From assembly GCA_024449915.1 (NCBI GenBank), contig JAMZAV010000295.1, positions 558,001 to 622,000 of the forward strand: a DNA stretch of 64,000 bases, given 5' to 3'. Position 1 is the stretch's first letter; each line of letters opens with the position of its first letter. Under the pieces are notes generated by a model. That model did no database searches and was not told the DNA's origin. It worked only from the letters and a program-made list of their open reading frames with translations. This DNA is from Sweltsa coloradensis. Lineage: Eukaryota; Arthropoda; Insecta; Plecoptera; Chloroperlidae. Shown here piece by piece: positions 10,491 through 21,765 of this stretch. Made by a program: the position numbers and the translations under genes.

Positions 10491-11771
10491 CTAAATGGAG
10501 ATGTGTTTAGCTGCGTTATTGGATTGCTTTCGATCTCCGTTTGGACATTCCAGTGAAGATTTATTATTATGCAATAATTTGGGCTAAATGTTACGTTTGC
10601 GACCTTTATATTTATTTCCTGGATTATGATAAACACATAGTATATGTATCAAATTGACCGAGAAAAATATTGTTAAGTAAATGTTTACATCCTCTACGGT
10701 TCTCTGCCTAACTTGGGAGTAAAAAGTCATCAATACTTGTTTAGCTACACTTAAACTTTTAACTGTATCAAGTACAACTGAACAGGGAATCTCACTTAAA
10801 AAGAATAACTCTTGGGGTTGTAAAGCTGAAATAAATGCACAATATAACAATAACTTGTCTTGAAGTACCACTGAACAACAATATTGCGCAAGAACTAGTA
10901 TAGCTCAACGCTTAACTCGTTATGTTAAGCTGCAAGAAAATAAACAAAAACTTTACACACTGCAAAGTTCCAGTTCTCTTTATGATGTCGTCGCGACAAG
11001 ACCGTAAAACCCACAACTTCAATCCTCACGCATCTCAACATAAAAGATAATCCCAACACTTTGCCCGAATATTTGCCCGAAATTCTCGACACAATGAAGC
11101 CATCACATCCTTCCCTCCCTCTGCAATATTATCGAATTCGCAATACTCTCGCTGGTGTATCCTGACCTATATATCTAAATGTTTTTCTCTCCAAGTTATC
11201 GTACCGCCTGCGGGCCTGGCAACTTTCCAGGGAAGCAGCCCTGGCTTCTATCTCGTGAGCCTGAGCCACTATAAAGTTTGTTGTGGACGACGGGCGACAT
11301 ATTGGTTCGCCATTACGACCGAACACCCTGAAAGGAAAAGTAGCGCGGACAAAACACAATACAACGGGATATTACTACACTTTGCTCCAACGCTTTTTGC
11401 TGTCAGGAGTGTGGAGTTTTGAGAAAACTTGACCGTTATACTTGAAACTTATGGCTAAGGTTGATCACGGTTTCGAATCTTCTTATTTTTTCTGACCCTT
11501 CAAAGTTTAAAGGTAAAACTTGTTGAGTAGTTAATATTTTTTCCGATATTCATCAGAAACCCAAAACCGTGTAATGATGATAATGAGGATTTTTGTTGCA
11601 CTAAGGTTTATGAAGACGATTTATTGTGATAGATGAAGATCTACTTTGTCTTCATTTATGTAATTTGTGTCTGCATTTATGGAATTAGATGTATTTTTTT
11701 GTCCTTTGCAAATCATTTAAAAAAATGGATAGGATAAACGTTAAATAAATACATAAGACCATACATAAAAA

Positions 11772-11897
11772 AAGGACGATTGCAAGAAGCTATCCCTTAT
11801 GCGGGATTCGAACCCATGTCCTCAGAGAAGCATTCATCTCGGACCAGAGCCCTAATCGTATGTGGCACCGTGGGCTGCACTTATCCGTTTACAACAG
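11772..11897 (-). repeat. tRNA-derived SINE, family 2, copy 1
   Basis: On the minus strand GGTGCCACATACGATTAGGG (A-box region) is followed by GGGTTCGAATCCCGCATAAG (B-box region) and CTTCTTGCAATCGTCCTT. It matches the copy at 49850-50015 through the head but lacks that copy's 3' tail. Confidence 0.65.
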
Positions 11898-12029
11898 ATA
11901 TCTACTTTATTTCCTGATAAGTGACGCTTTTTAAAAATGTGTGGTGTGTGGGTTTTCATATCAGCACGAGACCACGCACCACAAACCAACAACATACCAA
12001 AACAGCCCAACTTATTCCTTTTTATATTC

Positions 12030-12078
12030 GCTGAAAGTCAGTTATGTAACTGAGTGGGTCGACTCTAAATGCGAATTT
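12030..12078 (+). repeat. GGTTGGCTCGG family, 3' part only, copy 4
   Basis: CGCTGAAAGTCAGTTATGTA, ACTGAGTGGGTCGACTCTAA. Only the 3' half of the family is present. Confidence 0.5.
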
Positions 12079-12595
12079 ATTTATTTTATTTATTCCTTTT
12101 TGTCTTTCTAGTTTGAAGGCACTAAAACCAAAACTTTTTATGTCAATAAACAACATGGAGGTTGGTTGAAATAAAATATATTACACTTGAAACTATGTGT
12201 CTGTCTGTAGAAAACTATGAGAGAAAAGGACTCGTAATTCGAAGAAGAATCGAAGAAAAATGTTGATGTTTCTTTTTAATTCTTGGTAAAAAGTTGCGAT
12301 GCCAAAACAATTGTGAATTATTCGCGAAGTGGAAGCTTATACAAAAAAAATTAGTACAAAAACTTTTTAACCAAACTTTGGTTAGCGTGTCATTACTCAA
12401 ATAGATTTAGTCAACCCAACTTCATGTTGCGTTTAAGTCCACACACCGTTTGTGATGTTTGCGTTGCGTTTGGTTAAGTATGTGTACGTAGGGTGTGCTT
12501 TGTCACAGTTACAACATTTATTTTTATTGGATTTTAAGTAATCCCAATGCTATAAACTATGATAAAAAAATAGTTTGGGTTTTACCAGATTGATA

Positions 12596-12996
12596 GCCAG
12601 CGGTTTAGACGAGGTCGTTTAGCCGGGTCCCAGTAGAACACCGAAGTTAAGTAACATTCGGTCGTGGTCAGGGGTAGAGTGGGTGAACGCTCTGCCCTGA
12701 AACACACGTATACCGCTGGCTAGAGCAGATGGAGGGTTCAAGAGTTAGTGTAACGGCTTCGTTCTCCTCGTCGTCTGCTCGGCATTCCGGGTTAGTGGAG
12801 GAACTTATATGACTGTCAAGGTTACATCGTCCTTTCGGATGGGACGTTAAGCCGTTTTGGTCCCCTTGGTATTTTTCGAAAGGAGTAGGCTACGTGCCGG
12901 TACCGGGTTTCCCCCTATTCACCCTGCATTCTCATATATCACCATTCATCGTCTCGAATAGTCTTAGTGCATTAATATGAGACAAATCAATTCAAA
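12596..12996 (+). mobile_element. 5S rRNA-derived SINE, complete copy with target duplication
   Basis: The first 120 nt resemble 5S rRNA: GAACACCGAAGTTAAGTAAC, GGTCGTGGTCAGGGGTAGAG and TGGGTGAACGCTCTGCC. The ends GCCAGCGGTTTA and TACCGCTGGC pair like 5S helix I. A body follows with GTCCTTTCGGATGGGACGTT and GTGCCGGTACCGGGTTTCC. The tail, ATATATCACCATTCATCGTC then TCGAATA, is shared with the tRNA-SINE at 49850. It is flanked by a 12-bp direct repeat ACCAGATTGATA (12584-12595 and 12997-13008), the signature of LINE-mediated insertion. Pol III would transcribe it from the internal 5S-type promoter. The head lacks exact 5S identity, so it is not a functional 5S gene. Confidence 0.85.
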
Positions 12997-13016
12997 ACCA
13001 GATTGATATTCTTCGA

Positions 13017-13033
13017 ACCCGGCACCTCCACCA
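13017..13033 (-). repeat. tRNA-Ala-3'-end-like motif, copy 3
   Basis: ACCCGGCACCTCCACCA, preceded by TTCGA so that TCGAACCCGGCACCTCCACC reads like an authentic tRNA 3' half. It lies 9 nt after the SINE target duplication. Confidence 0.6.
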
Positions 13034-13309
13034 AAATTGCTATACCTATCTTAATATTAGAATACAAAATATGTTACTCGTTCATTATGCTACTCTGTTA
13101 TTTCTGTGTTGAACTAAGAACAGATAATAACTATTTGGTTCGTGGTTTTGTTGAGACTATAAGAAACAACAAACACAACAGAACAGAACCAATAGAACAC
13201 TGTACATTAGACAATCCTCTAGTCACGGAAGCTCGTTGTAAAAGCTGGATTGTCTTTGGGGGATTTCTATCAGTATCACTCACAGCTAAATCTTATCTCT
13301 AATAATAAT

Positions 13310-15690
13310 TTGTTCAGGGCGAATCTTATAACAGGGATCATCATGAGCTTTAGATGGATATTCTAAGGTTTTAGCATCTTAAGAGTGATTGGGAGACATT
13401 TCACGCTGGATAGTATACCCTAATCTGCAGTCATTAACAATGAACAATTCAATGCAATTTATTGAAATAGATAAATATCTGCCAGTACTAAGCACTTACA
13501 AAAGTTATGAAGAAGATTACTTACAAAATGTTGACGTATCCTTTGATATTTGTAACTTTTTAAAAGCTTTCAAAACACGTACATCGATGTGTTTGTTTTT
13601 TATCAATAGTAAATCACTTTTTTGGTTAAGTGCCAACGAAGAAGCTTTCACGTGTCTTTGTTCAAGAACCATGTCAAGTTTGAGACATATGTCACCAGAA
13701 GTGACCAGGAGGAATATACGTGTAAAAACCAATCCTGCGTCCCTTTAACGTTATAAGTTTGATCAAAGTAATGATGGAGAATTCAAGAGAAAAACAGTAA
13801 ACACCTTAAACTGTAATAATGTATTTTCAATTTCATTTTCTGGTTTTATTTCATGCCTCTATTTAAACTTTAATGCCAACATTATCACTTTATTTTTTCA
13901 GTAATAAATATTGGTATTATAGACAGAAATTTAACAAGTGCCTCCAATTTCTTTCTATATTACCATCATAACAGCGTCATAGTCGTATATACTATAAAAC
14001 CAAGGTTAAAAAATAAATATTTGATAATTATTTTTTAATTTGTTTGTAGTAATAATATCTTTTATTAAAGCAATTGTCATCAAAGTTTGCTCCAACTGGG
14101 GCTCTAACCCAAACTTTAACGACATTTGCTATCAATAAATTAACTTTGTCCTCAAAGTGCGCTTAAGCTTTTATTAAAAATAACTCTCTTAATACATCCA
14201 TAATATAAAGTCATGTGGCAGTACGTTTTGGTGCGTGATTGCAACCCTTGGTGTAAGTAAAGCTAGCTTCTACTAACACACCACCAGGGGCTATGGAAGG
14301 CGGATAAACTTTATCCGGGTATCTCAAGCTTCGCCACTGATTTCGTTAGCTGTATTTCTTGCTAGATCCGAAACAAAGTTCCAGCGTCGGCTGAGAATGC
14401 CTCGTGCGGTGGGCCCAGAGCTTATCCGATAACCCAAGTTACCGCATGTCGATCCAAATTCGATCTTTTTTAAAACAAATTCTTCGGGGTTCATGTTTTT
14501 TTAAATCATAAAGACGAAAACAATTAAGTACCAAAATAAAATATTTCTTAAACCTCTACACCATCTTACCTGATTCAACAATGACGCATGAACGGTAAAA
14601 TAAATTATTGTATTATGGTGAAAAGGTGTTTGTTACAATTTGGAAATTATAATCTGAAAACTTGGCATATCGTACTGTTTTCCGAATAATTCTCCATATA
14701 ATTGGCCTATGTATACAGGCGACAGTCGTTTAACATACATTTAAATACATAATATTAATCTGCTTCTACTTAAGGTAGAAATAGCGTGTGGTAGGTCGTT
14801 ATGCCGCAATAAATGTTAAAGTATGTATTTACAATTGCTGCAGCCCCAACTCTTTAAATTACTTTAACTATAGCCAAAGTCAATATGTATAATATATCCA
14901 TTTATGTGATAAATAAATCAAATTATTCTACATGCCAAACATTTTGTCATCACAATTTTGAGCGGCTGTAAGTTTTTCTACGCTACTGGTATTAAATATT
15001 ACAACTTGTGTTCTTGGAAGTCTAACTTTATCTGGTGATTACAAAATAATAACGCCTCACTCCGATACTTACACACTCATCAAAGCATTTTGTTAGCTTG
15101 TTCTAGATGTTTGACATCAAAAGCTGCCTTTATCAAATCGTATTGTGTCTCACATAGAACAAATCCGTTTCTAAACTCCATTATTATCCACCTCGCCATT
15201 ATAAATACACGATCCTCAAATCGAGAGTTAATTATGTGAGAAAACCTCAGTTTCATTTTAATAACATACCGCAACATTGCACAATGTGACTTTATTACTT
15301 TTCCCTTTTATCTAGGCATTTACTCTTGGGCGTCGCGATGCGTCCTTTACGAGTTAATGGGTTCGTTCACCCCCCACAGCCTGAGAACACTCCCTTTGAC
15401 ATTTTTTTTTCCTATGTATATCTTCTTGTGTAAATCTTGTGGGGTGGGAGGAGTTAGAGTAGCTCACAGCTTGGCGGATACTTCGCCACGTGGCAATCTA
15501 GCTTGGAGTGATCTTAAAGGGGATGGATTCGTTCAGTTATTCAGTTGGGTGGGGAATCGTTTAAAGTTAGAGTGACGCCTGGGTTTTAGTTTATTTATCA
15601 TACACAATCACGTTTTCATCTTGTGGATAATGAAAACACCGGCCGCGTTAATAATTGTTTATTTAAATTATGAAATTAAACTGGAATCGG
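13310..15690. other. No recognised gene; one unassigned open frame and two GC-richer patches
   Basis: The open frame at 13389-13748 (119 codons, no ATG near its start) has no motif I recognise. 14225-14460 and 15310-15580 are GC-richer than the surroundings, and 14304-14318 is the palindrome GGATAAACTTTATCC-like block. I assign no function. Confidence 0.35.
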
Positions 15691-15705
15691 CGGAAACTGG
15701 ACTTT

Positions 15706-17090
15706 TAATCCTGTCAAATAAGAATTTTTGGAGGAAAAAATTGCGATGTCGCTGAATTTTTGCAGAGACCTTCCTTAAATGATACTTATTAACATACTAA
15801 AACTCCCCTACAATCGGACTGGAGCTTCGGCCGCCATATTGGAAAATGGCGGCCAAAAAGTGTTTGTTATCGAATATCTCCAAATTTGTTTGAGAAAGAC
15901 AAAATATCTCAATGGCAGAAATATTCCCCATTTATTTCCCTACAAAACAGGGGTCTTCTATAATTTTGGTAGGGGCAACGGTTACGTCACAAAATCGTGG
16001 TTTATATGTTGCTTATTGGAGTACCAGCTTATTTCCAAATTTTCACGCCCAGCATCAAACAATGCCCGGTAAATCCGTAAGAAATCGATTTAAATACAAA
16101 AGGACTTTTGTACGGGATTCATGAAAGCTTCCACAGTATTTAAAAAAATCAGGTCTGCGAAATCGGATTTTGCATTTACCCGGAATTTGGGTTTTTCCAT
16201 GTTGGCATTTCCTAAAAAATGCCATATTTTACTGTCCATTATTAAGCACTAAATAGCATTGGAGGAAAAATTCTTTCTACGCACATTGAAATGACTTAAA
16301 TAATGATCCGATTACAACCAAAGTTTAAATCCAATATGGCTGCTAATTCCTAATATTCACAATATGAATACTGTTTTCGTGCTGTTTTTACACTCTTTTT
16401 GTTACATAATTCACTTTGATGTTGTGGATATTAGGAATTAGCAGCCATATTGGATTTAAACTTTGGTTGTAATCGGATCATTATTTGAGTCATTTCAATG
16501 TGCGTAGAAAGAATTTTTCCTCCAATGCTATTTAGTGCTTAATAATAGACAGTCAAAAAGGGAATTTTTTAGGAAATTCCAACAATGGAAAAACCCAAAT
16601 TCCGGGTAAATGCAAAATTCTATTTCGCAGACCTGATTTTTTAAAATACTAATGGAAGCTTTCATGAACCCCGTACAAAAGTCCTTTTGTATTTAAATCG
16701 ATTTCTTACGGATTTACTGGGCATTGTTTGATGCTGGGCGTGAAAATTTGTAAATAAGCTGGTACTCCAATGATCAACATTTAAACCACGAATTTGTGAC
16801 GTAACCGTTGCCCCTACTAAAACTATAGAAGACATCTGTTTTGTAGGGAATTTAATGGGGATTATTTTTACCATTGAGATATTTTGTCTACCTCAAACCA
16901 ATTTGGAGATATTCGATAACAAACACCTTTTGGCCGCCATTTTCCAATATGGCGGCCGAAGCTCCAGTCCGATTGTAGGGGAGTTTTAGTATGTTGTTTA
17001 GTATTATATAAGGAAGGTCTCTGCAAAAATTCAGCGACATCGCAATTTTTTCCTCCAAGCGTCAATATACGATCTTATTTGACAGGATTA
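15706..17090. mobile_element. Fold-back (long inverted repeat) element, about 1.39 kb
   Basis: The left arm (15706 to about 16362) is reverse-complementary to the right arm (about 16434-17090), with a loop of about 70 nt. The outermost 15 bp, TAATCCTGTCAAATA and TATTTGACAGGATTA, are perfect. Further matching blocks include GCCGCCATATTGG, GGTTACGTCAC, GGTAAATCCGTAAGAAATCG and CATATTGGATTTAAACTTTGG. TTT lies immediately outside both ends and could be a short target duplication. No transposase frame; the parallel short open frames in each arm are mirror images, not genes. Confidence 0.85.
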
Positions 17091-17444
17091 TTTGTGTTTG
17101 TGACGAGTTGTTGTATGATCAAATATTTAACGCGTCAACAAGCAGATCCTGGAAAAAGGTCAGCATTAACTATAGTCTAAAGTTACCCAAAATGAGTTTT
17201 TAAAAGTTTAGCTATTTGGCCAAAAGAAGAACTAATTCAAGTTCCCTGTACTTAGTTACTTTAAGAGGTAACAACTTAAAATATTCACTAATAATAAAGA
17301 AAAATCTTTAAGTATTCCTTCTCCGGTATAAGGGAAATCCAAAATACCGGATTTTTATTTTATATTTCAAGGAATGAAATGTTTAAAGTAGTCAGGGATG
17401 TATTTGTAATTTAGAACCCATTAGACAGTGTGCGACCAATGATA

Positions 17445-18184
17445 TGTCATGGTTCGAGCCTGGGGTAGTGATAAATAAGGGCTGCCACCACTTTTGAAGT
17501 TATACTGCTTCAAGACCAGTTAATTTACATAATTTATAATGGTTTAGCGTCGTATGCTTCGGAAGGGGTAGTGGAAGGTATGTACATTGTACATAGCCAA
17601 TTAAATATCTTGGATTAACTTTGACATAAATGATATCAAAAGAGACACATTTCCAATTAACACATTATTTATTGATACATATAAGTACATAGTAATTGTT
17701 AACTCACCAAGTCAGTAGATTGTTGATGGGGTTCAGCTATCGTATAGATAGACTAGTTAAGAGAGCCACGAAGAAGCTGATTTTATTGGGAAACTGGGCG
17801 CTTATATACAAAATCTGTGGTCCTATGACATAAAATAATACATTTCCATGACGTAGAGTAATGACATTTGACGGAGTTCCCTATGGTGTACACGTGATAG
17901 CACGTGATAGCCGTGTGTTGGTTCCACCTTGTTAAGATGGTTATAGAATTTGCGTATATTCTGACACATACGGAGAGGTGACTGATCCAAGTCTTGCTCG
18001 AGGCAATCACATTAGTTGTAATGTGAGGTAATTTAGATAAGCGAGCTAAATGAGTTGTTATTCCAAATGTTGAGCGTGGATGGAAAATTCTGATGAATTA
18101 TTGTACGCTTGTAAGCAATGACAAAAGTTAATATTTATGTATTAAAATATAATGATAGTCGTCGCGATGAACCGCCCCATGACA
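17445..18184 (-). repeat. 3' LTR of the Gypsy element
   Basis: It is 740 bp, starting TGTCATGGTTCGAGCC and ending GAACCGCCCCATGACA. Compared with the 5' LTR I count roughly five or six substitutions but about fifteen 1-2-nt indels. On the minus strand it contains TATATAAG (17801-17808 region), then AATAAA (17782-17787) a few bases downstream, and a duplicated CACGTGATAG (17891-17910 region). Confidence 0.95.
17782..17808 (-). promoter_or_regulatory. LTR TATA box and polyadenylation signal (3' LTR copy)
   Basis: On the minus strand TATATAAG is followed 14-20 nt later by AATAAA, so the U3/R boundary and transcript start probably lie near 17775. The equivalent block in the 5' LTR is near 28245-28282. 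Confidence 0.5.
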
Positions 18185-20575
18185 ACACTCCATCGCCCGA
18201 AAAAGTTTGCGCCATCTCCGAAGGGGGGGGTTTGCAAACAAACAACGAGCCTATGAATGGGGTGGAATCGAGACAGATCAAAAGTACAAATCGGTAAACA
18301 GTTTCCGTGCCCCGAGGGACCTACGCATGATATTTGTAGGTGACAACAGCGGTCAGTGTACCACTGCCCTAAGAAGTTACATCGCGTCACAATGACGTAT
18401 GTCTAGTCATCCTACAGGAATATCAATGCGGGACATATGGGGTAAACCTAACTCATGCTGGTTTCCCGATATGGATGGAAGGAACTTTCCATAAATGTCC
18501 ATTGGCAAGCAGAACATACCGTGAAGGCGTTAACAAAAAAATATAAATCGCGATGGAAGCAAGTTTGCAAGAATGTGCAAAAAAAAAATTTGGGAGGCGA
18601 TTAAACTTGGAATAATAAGCTCAGATGAGAAACAAAATAGGTAATTTTTGTTGAGAAGTGTCAACAATAAGATGTTTGAAATTAAGTTATAAAATCTCAA
18701 GATGTGATCAGTATTTGAATGGTTGGAACCTCTGAATTGTGAGAATATACTTAACAATAATCATTGAAACTTTTGAATTTATACAATATTAAACATTAGA
18801 GTCTAACTAAATATCAATTAGAAAAAAATTCGTTTGTGACATGAAATGAAACCTTCAAGACAATAATAATTGTCAAGGTTCTGTTACTGAACTTTACCAT
18901 TCTAAAAATTCTAAATTTATAGTTGATGAATTTAATTTTAATGTAAACATTGTAAATATTTGATCAATTAATATAAACATTTTCTAAAATTATCAAATAA
19001 GCTTGTAAATAAATTTGTAATTTTTTAAAAAATAATCTTTAGAGTGTGACTTTAAATAAAATATTATGAAATAACCTCTTAAAATAATCTTGTTAAATAG
19101 CATTGAAATTAATTTGTTAGAGAATCCTTAAAATAATAACATTCAAAATAATCTTATAAAGAATCTTTGTAAATACATTTTGAATAACATTAGAAAAAAT
19201 GATTTTAAAAAATCTTTTTGACAATTTTGGGTGAGTTAACCAACTTAAAATTATACATGTTGATAAGTAATCAATATAAAACATAACCCTGAGATATATG
19301 TAAAGTTTACATAATTAATATTACCCTTTGATATTACATATTTTGAAGGTTAGATTTATCAATTTTTACATTTTGTGAACATATTGTTACTCTCTTTAGT
19401 ATTACATAGTATTATAACATACATATTAATTTGTTACCCTTATTTTTGTTTGATAAATTTTCTTAATCATAACCTTCTAATAATCATTTTTAATTTTGTA
19501 ATTACAATCATAAACATTTTTGTTATAAACCTATTTATATGAGTGCTATACAATTTTAATTAAATGAAGTGCTTTTGGCACTGTGAAATTATATTAATTT
19601 CAAAATCAACATTTAATATAATATGAAAGCAAATGTGTTGCTATTCTTGGATACTTTTTATTTATTTATGTATTTTCTTGATTTTTAGATACAAAATAGA
19701 ATAATGTAACATAGTATATTGCTACCGGGTATATTGGCCCCTAGTTAGTGTCAGTACTTTATTTAGGCGTGCCAATATACTTACAAGAGAGCGAAATGAA
19801 TATACAATTATTATTTGAAAAATTGTTCATCATTTGTTTTTGCTCTATTCACACGATGTATATAACAATTCAATTTGACACTGTAAATATCAAGTTTGTG
19901 CTACTTTCACTTTTCTAATTTCGTATGGAGCACTGTGCTAGCTGTGGCATGTGAGTTATTTATGTCCATTTGACAGCTTTCGATATTGTTGTTTACAGAA
20001 ATCAAATAGTTTTTCACAACTACGGCGATCACCATGGTTTCAGAGTGAAATCGTTCATTGAAGTGATCGTACATAGTGTGGTCGAACACTGTGTCCGATG
20101 TTGCGAATTTTCAACAGTGTCGTGTTTGTTTGGGGAACACAGCCTGGTAATTCGTGTTGGGGGGGGGGGTGTTGTGATGAGATGTCTAGCTGATTTTGTG
20201 GGTAGTGTATGAGTAGACATCCACCATCTATCACCTGGGACGCTTCTGGGGCTTCCATGGCTGGCTACCTGGGGTAGTGCGGGTAGGCCATGCGAAACTT
20301 CCCTTCGTCCTGTGGTGTAGGCCGTGCTAACTTAGATGGAGTGGAGGCAAGGTATGTACAAGTCATGAGATACTTCGATCTGTAAAATAACAAATGTAAA
20401 TGCCTGTGCCTCGAAACAAGTATATACCATCGTTTATACATCTTTTGTGTCCCATTACTATTTTATATGTATGCATTGGGACTAGTTGCATACTCTATTT
20501 AGTGCAAAGAATATAATGTAATTATGATTCTAGATAATTAGTCTATTTTGACTAAAATCATACAAGATTTTACTA
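18185..20575 (-). other. Long non-coding 3' region of the Gypsy element
   Basis: About 2.4 kb between the last reading frame and the 3' LTR. 18600-19700 is extremely AT-rich and 20030-20340 is GC-richer. No minus-strand frame longer than 75 codons and no env features. The polypurine tract next to the LTR is poor (minus strand GGGCGATGGAGTGT at 18185-18198). A nested insertion is possible, but I could not find its ends. Confidence 0.6.
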
Positions 20576-21262
20576 TTATTTCCTTTGAGCTGCTTGATTT
20601 TCCAACGCCTTGAGCGAAGGGGTGCGAGTGCGTGAACTAACTCGTGTTGGGAGAAGTCGGGAGAAGGCTTTTTTAACTGAGGTTTTATTGGTTCTATGAG
20701 TGTCTGATGTAGGATACATATTAGTTGTTGTAGGAGTACTTGGTAGGCTGAAGTTGTCTGCCTGAGTAGGTGCATTGTTTCCGTTAAAGTGTGATTGTGG
20801 ATACATTGTCTGTGCATGTGATGTACCTGGTAGACTGTAGTCGTAGCCAAGAGTACTAGGATCGAGGCTGGATAGTGGTACATTATTATCCTTGTTGTGT
20901 GAACCTGAGGTACTTGGTTCGACATAGGTGTTTGTAGGTGATGTTTGTTGTGTCACCGTTTCCATGGGCGATATATTCAACAGTGTTTCGTCAGTTACTC
21001 TGGGCAATAACGCATATGAGCGCTCTCTAGCTAGGTCGTCTTGTATTATTCGGTTTTGAATTTCCTTGGCTGTCAGGTTTCTGTATTGGTATAAAAGTGG
21101 TCCTTTGTTAATTATTTGTTTGTTTCCGGAATCGTCATTGTCCCCTTCTTCGTCTTCTCCTTCTTCCTCTTCTTCTTTCTCCCCCTTCGTCTGTTCTTGT
21201 CTGATCTCCGTCTGAAAGTTGTTCTGTCTGTCTGTTGTGTTGTAGTTCTTGAGTGGATGCAT
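20576..21262 (-). CDS. C-terminal extension of the Gypsy pol (acidic, then Ser/Thr/Pro-rich)
   Basis: 228 codons. It begins with a Glu/Asp-rich run (EKEEEEEGEDEEGDNDD), continues through a short folded-looking segment (LTAKEIQNRIIQDDLARERS) and a long Ser/Thr/Pro/Asn-rich stretch, and ends with a basic tail containing RVSSRTRTPSLK. It overlaps the integrase C-terminal frame (21135-21752), offset by +1, inside a GAA/AGA-rich stretch. There the integrase frame degenerates to poly-Arg while this one reads poly-Glu. It is therefore more likely the natural continuation of integrase after an indel in the purine repeat than a separate gene. No chromodomain, no transmembrane segment, no recognisable family. 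Confidence 0.55.
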   Translation of the reverse strand: MHPLKNYNTTDRQNNFQTEIRQEQTKGEKEEEEEGEDEEGDNDDSGNKQIINKGPLLYQYRNLTAKEIQNRIIQDDLARERSYALLPRVTDETLLNISPMETVTQQTSPTNTYVEPSTSGSHNKDNNVPLSSLDPSTLGYDYSLPGTSHAQTMYPQSHFNGNNAPTQADNFSLPSTPTTTNMYPTSDTHRTNKTSVKKAFSRLLPTRVSSRTRTPSLKALENQAAQRK

Positions 21263-21765
21263 TGTTTTGCGTTTGTTGTTCTTGCAGTATTGAATTTTGT
21301 TGCCTCATTTCTCGTTCATTGTAGTGTTTTAGTCGGTTAATGTGTGTTGTTTGTTTTTTCTTCGTGTGTATGTGCTGTATGTAACAAGTGACGTCACGTC
21401 GTATGTCGTTTATGATGTATGGTCCGTTGTATAGATGTGCCCATTTTCGAACTGGTATTTTGCTTGTTAAACTTGGTGTCATTAACATAACTAAATCTCC
21501 AATTTTGAAATCCATTTTCGTGACTTTTCTGTTGTAATATTTTTCATTTATTTGTTTACTTCTTTCTAAGTGTAGTTTTGTTAAATCATATGCTTCTTTC
21601 AAACGTGTGCGAAATTCCGATGGGTAATGGTGGTCGGTGTTGTAGTAAATTGCAGGTGGTTTACTTAATTCATCCATTGGAATTGACATTTCGCGTCCAA
21701 ACAGTAGGTAGTATGGGCTGTATTGTGATGACGTAGATATATTGCTTCTCATTGCTAGTAGGACT
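21135..21765 (-). CDS. Integrase C-terminal part (GPY/F module), frame-shifted from pol
   Basis: The frame is open from about 21765. It reads the end of the catalytic-core helix (SPYYLLFGRE), the spacer helix rich in Lys/Glu (DLTKLHLERSKQINEKYYN), then the KIGDLVML strand and KWAHLYNGPYII. The last of these is the GPY/F motif typical of Ty3/Gypsy integrases, which helps bind DNA and multimerise. It is displaced by +1 relative to the catalytic domain upstream, so strand transfer could not occur from this copy as written. The last 20 codons are low-complexity Arg and are probably not authentic. Confidence 0.8.

Noticed and set aside
11129..11359. 76-codon minus-strand frame
   Set aside because: Arg/Glu-rich but without a recognisable motif; too short to support.
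12596..12715. Functional 5S rRNA gene
   Set aside because: The 5S similarity is partial and continues into a SINE body with target duplications.
13389..13748. 119-codon plus-strand frame
   Set aside because: The longest non-repeat frame in its region, but no ATG at the start and no family resemblance. An exon cannot be excluded.
20576..21262. env gene of the Gypsy element
   Set aside because: No signal peptide, membrane segment or cysteine pattern; it reads as an acidic then Ser/Thr/Pro-rich tail overlapping integrase.
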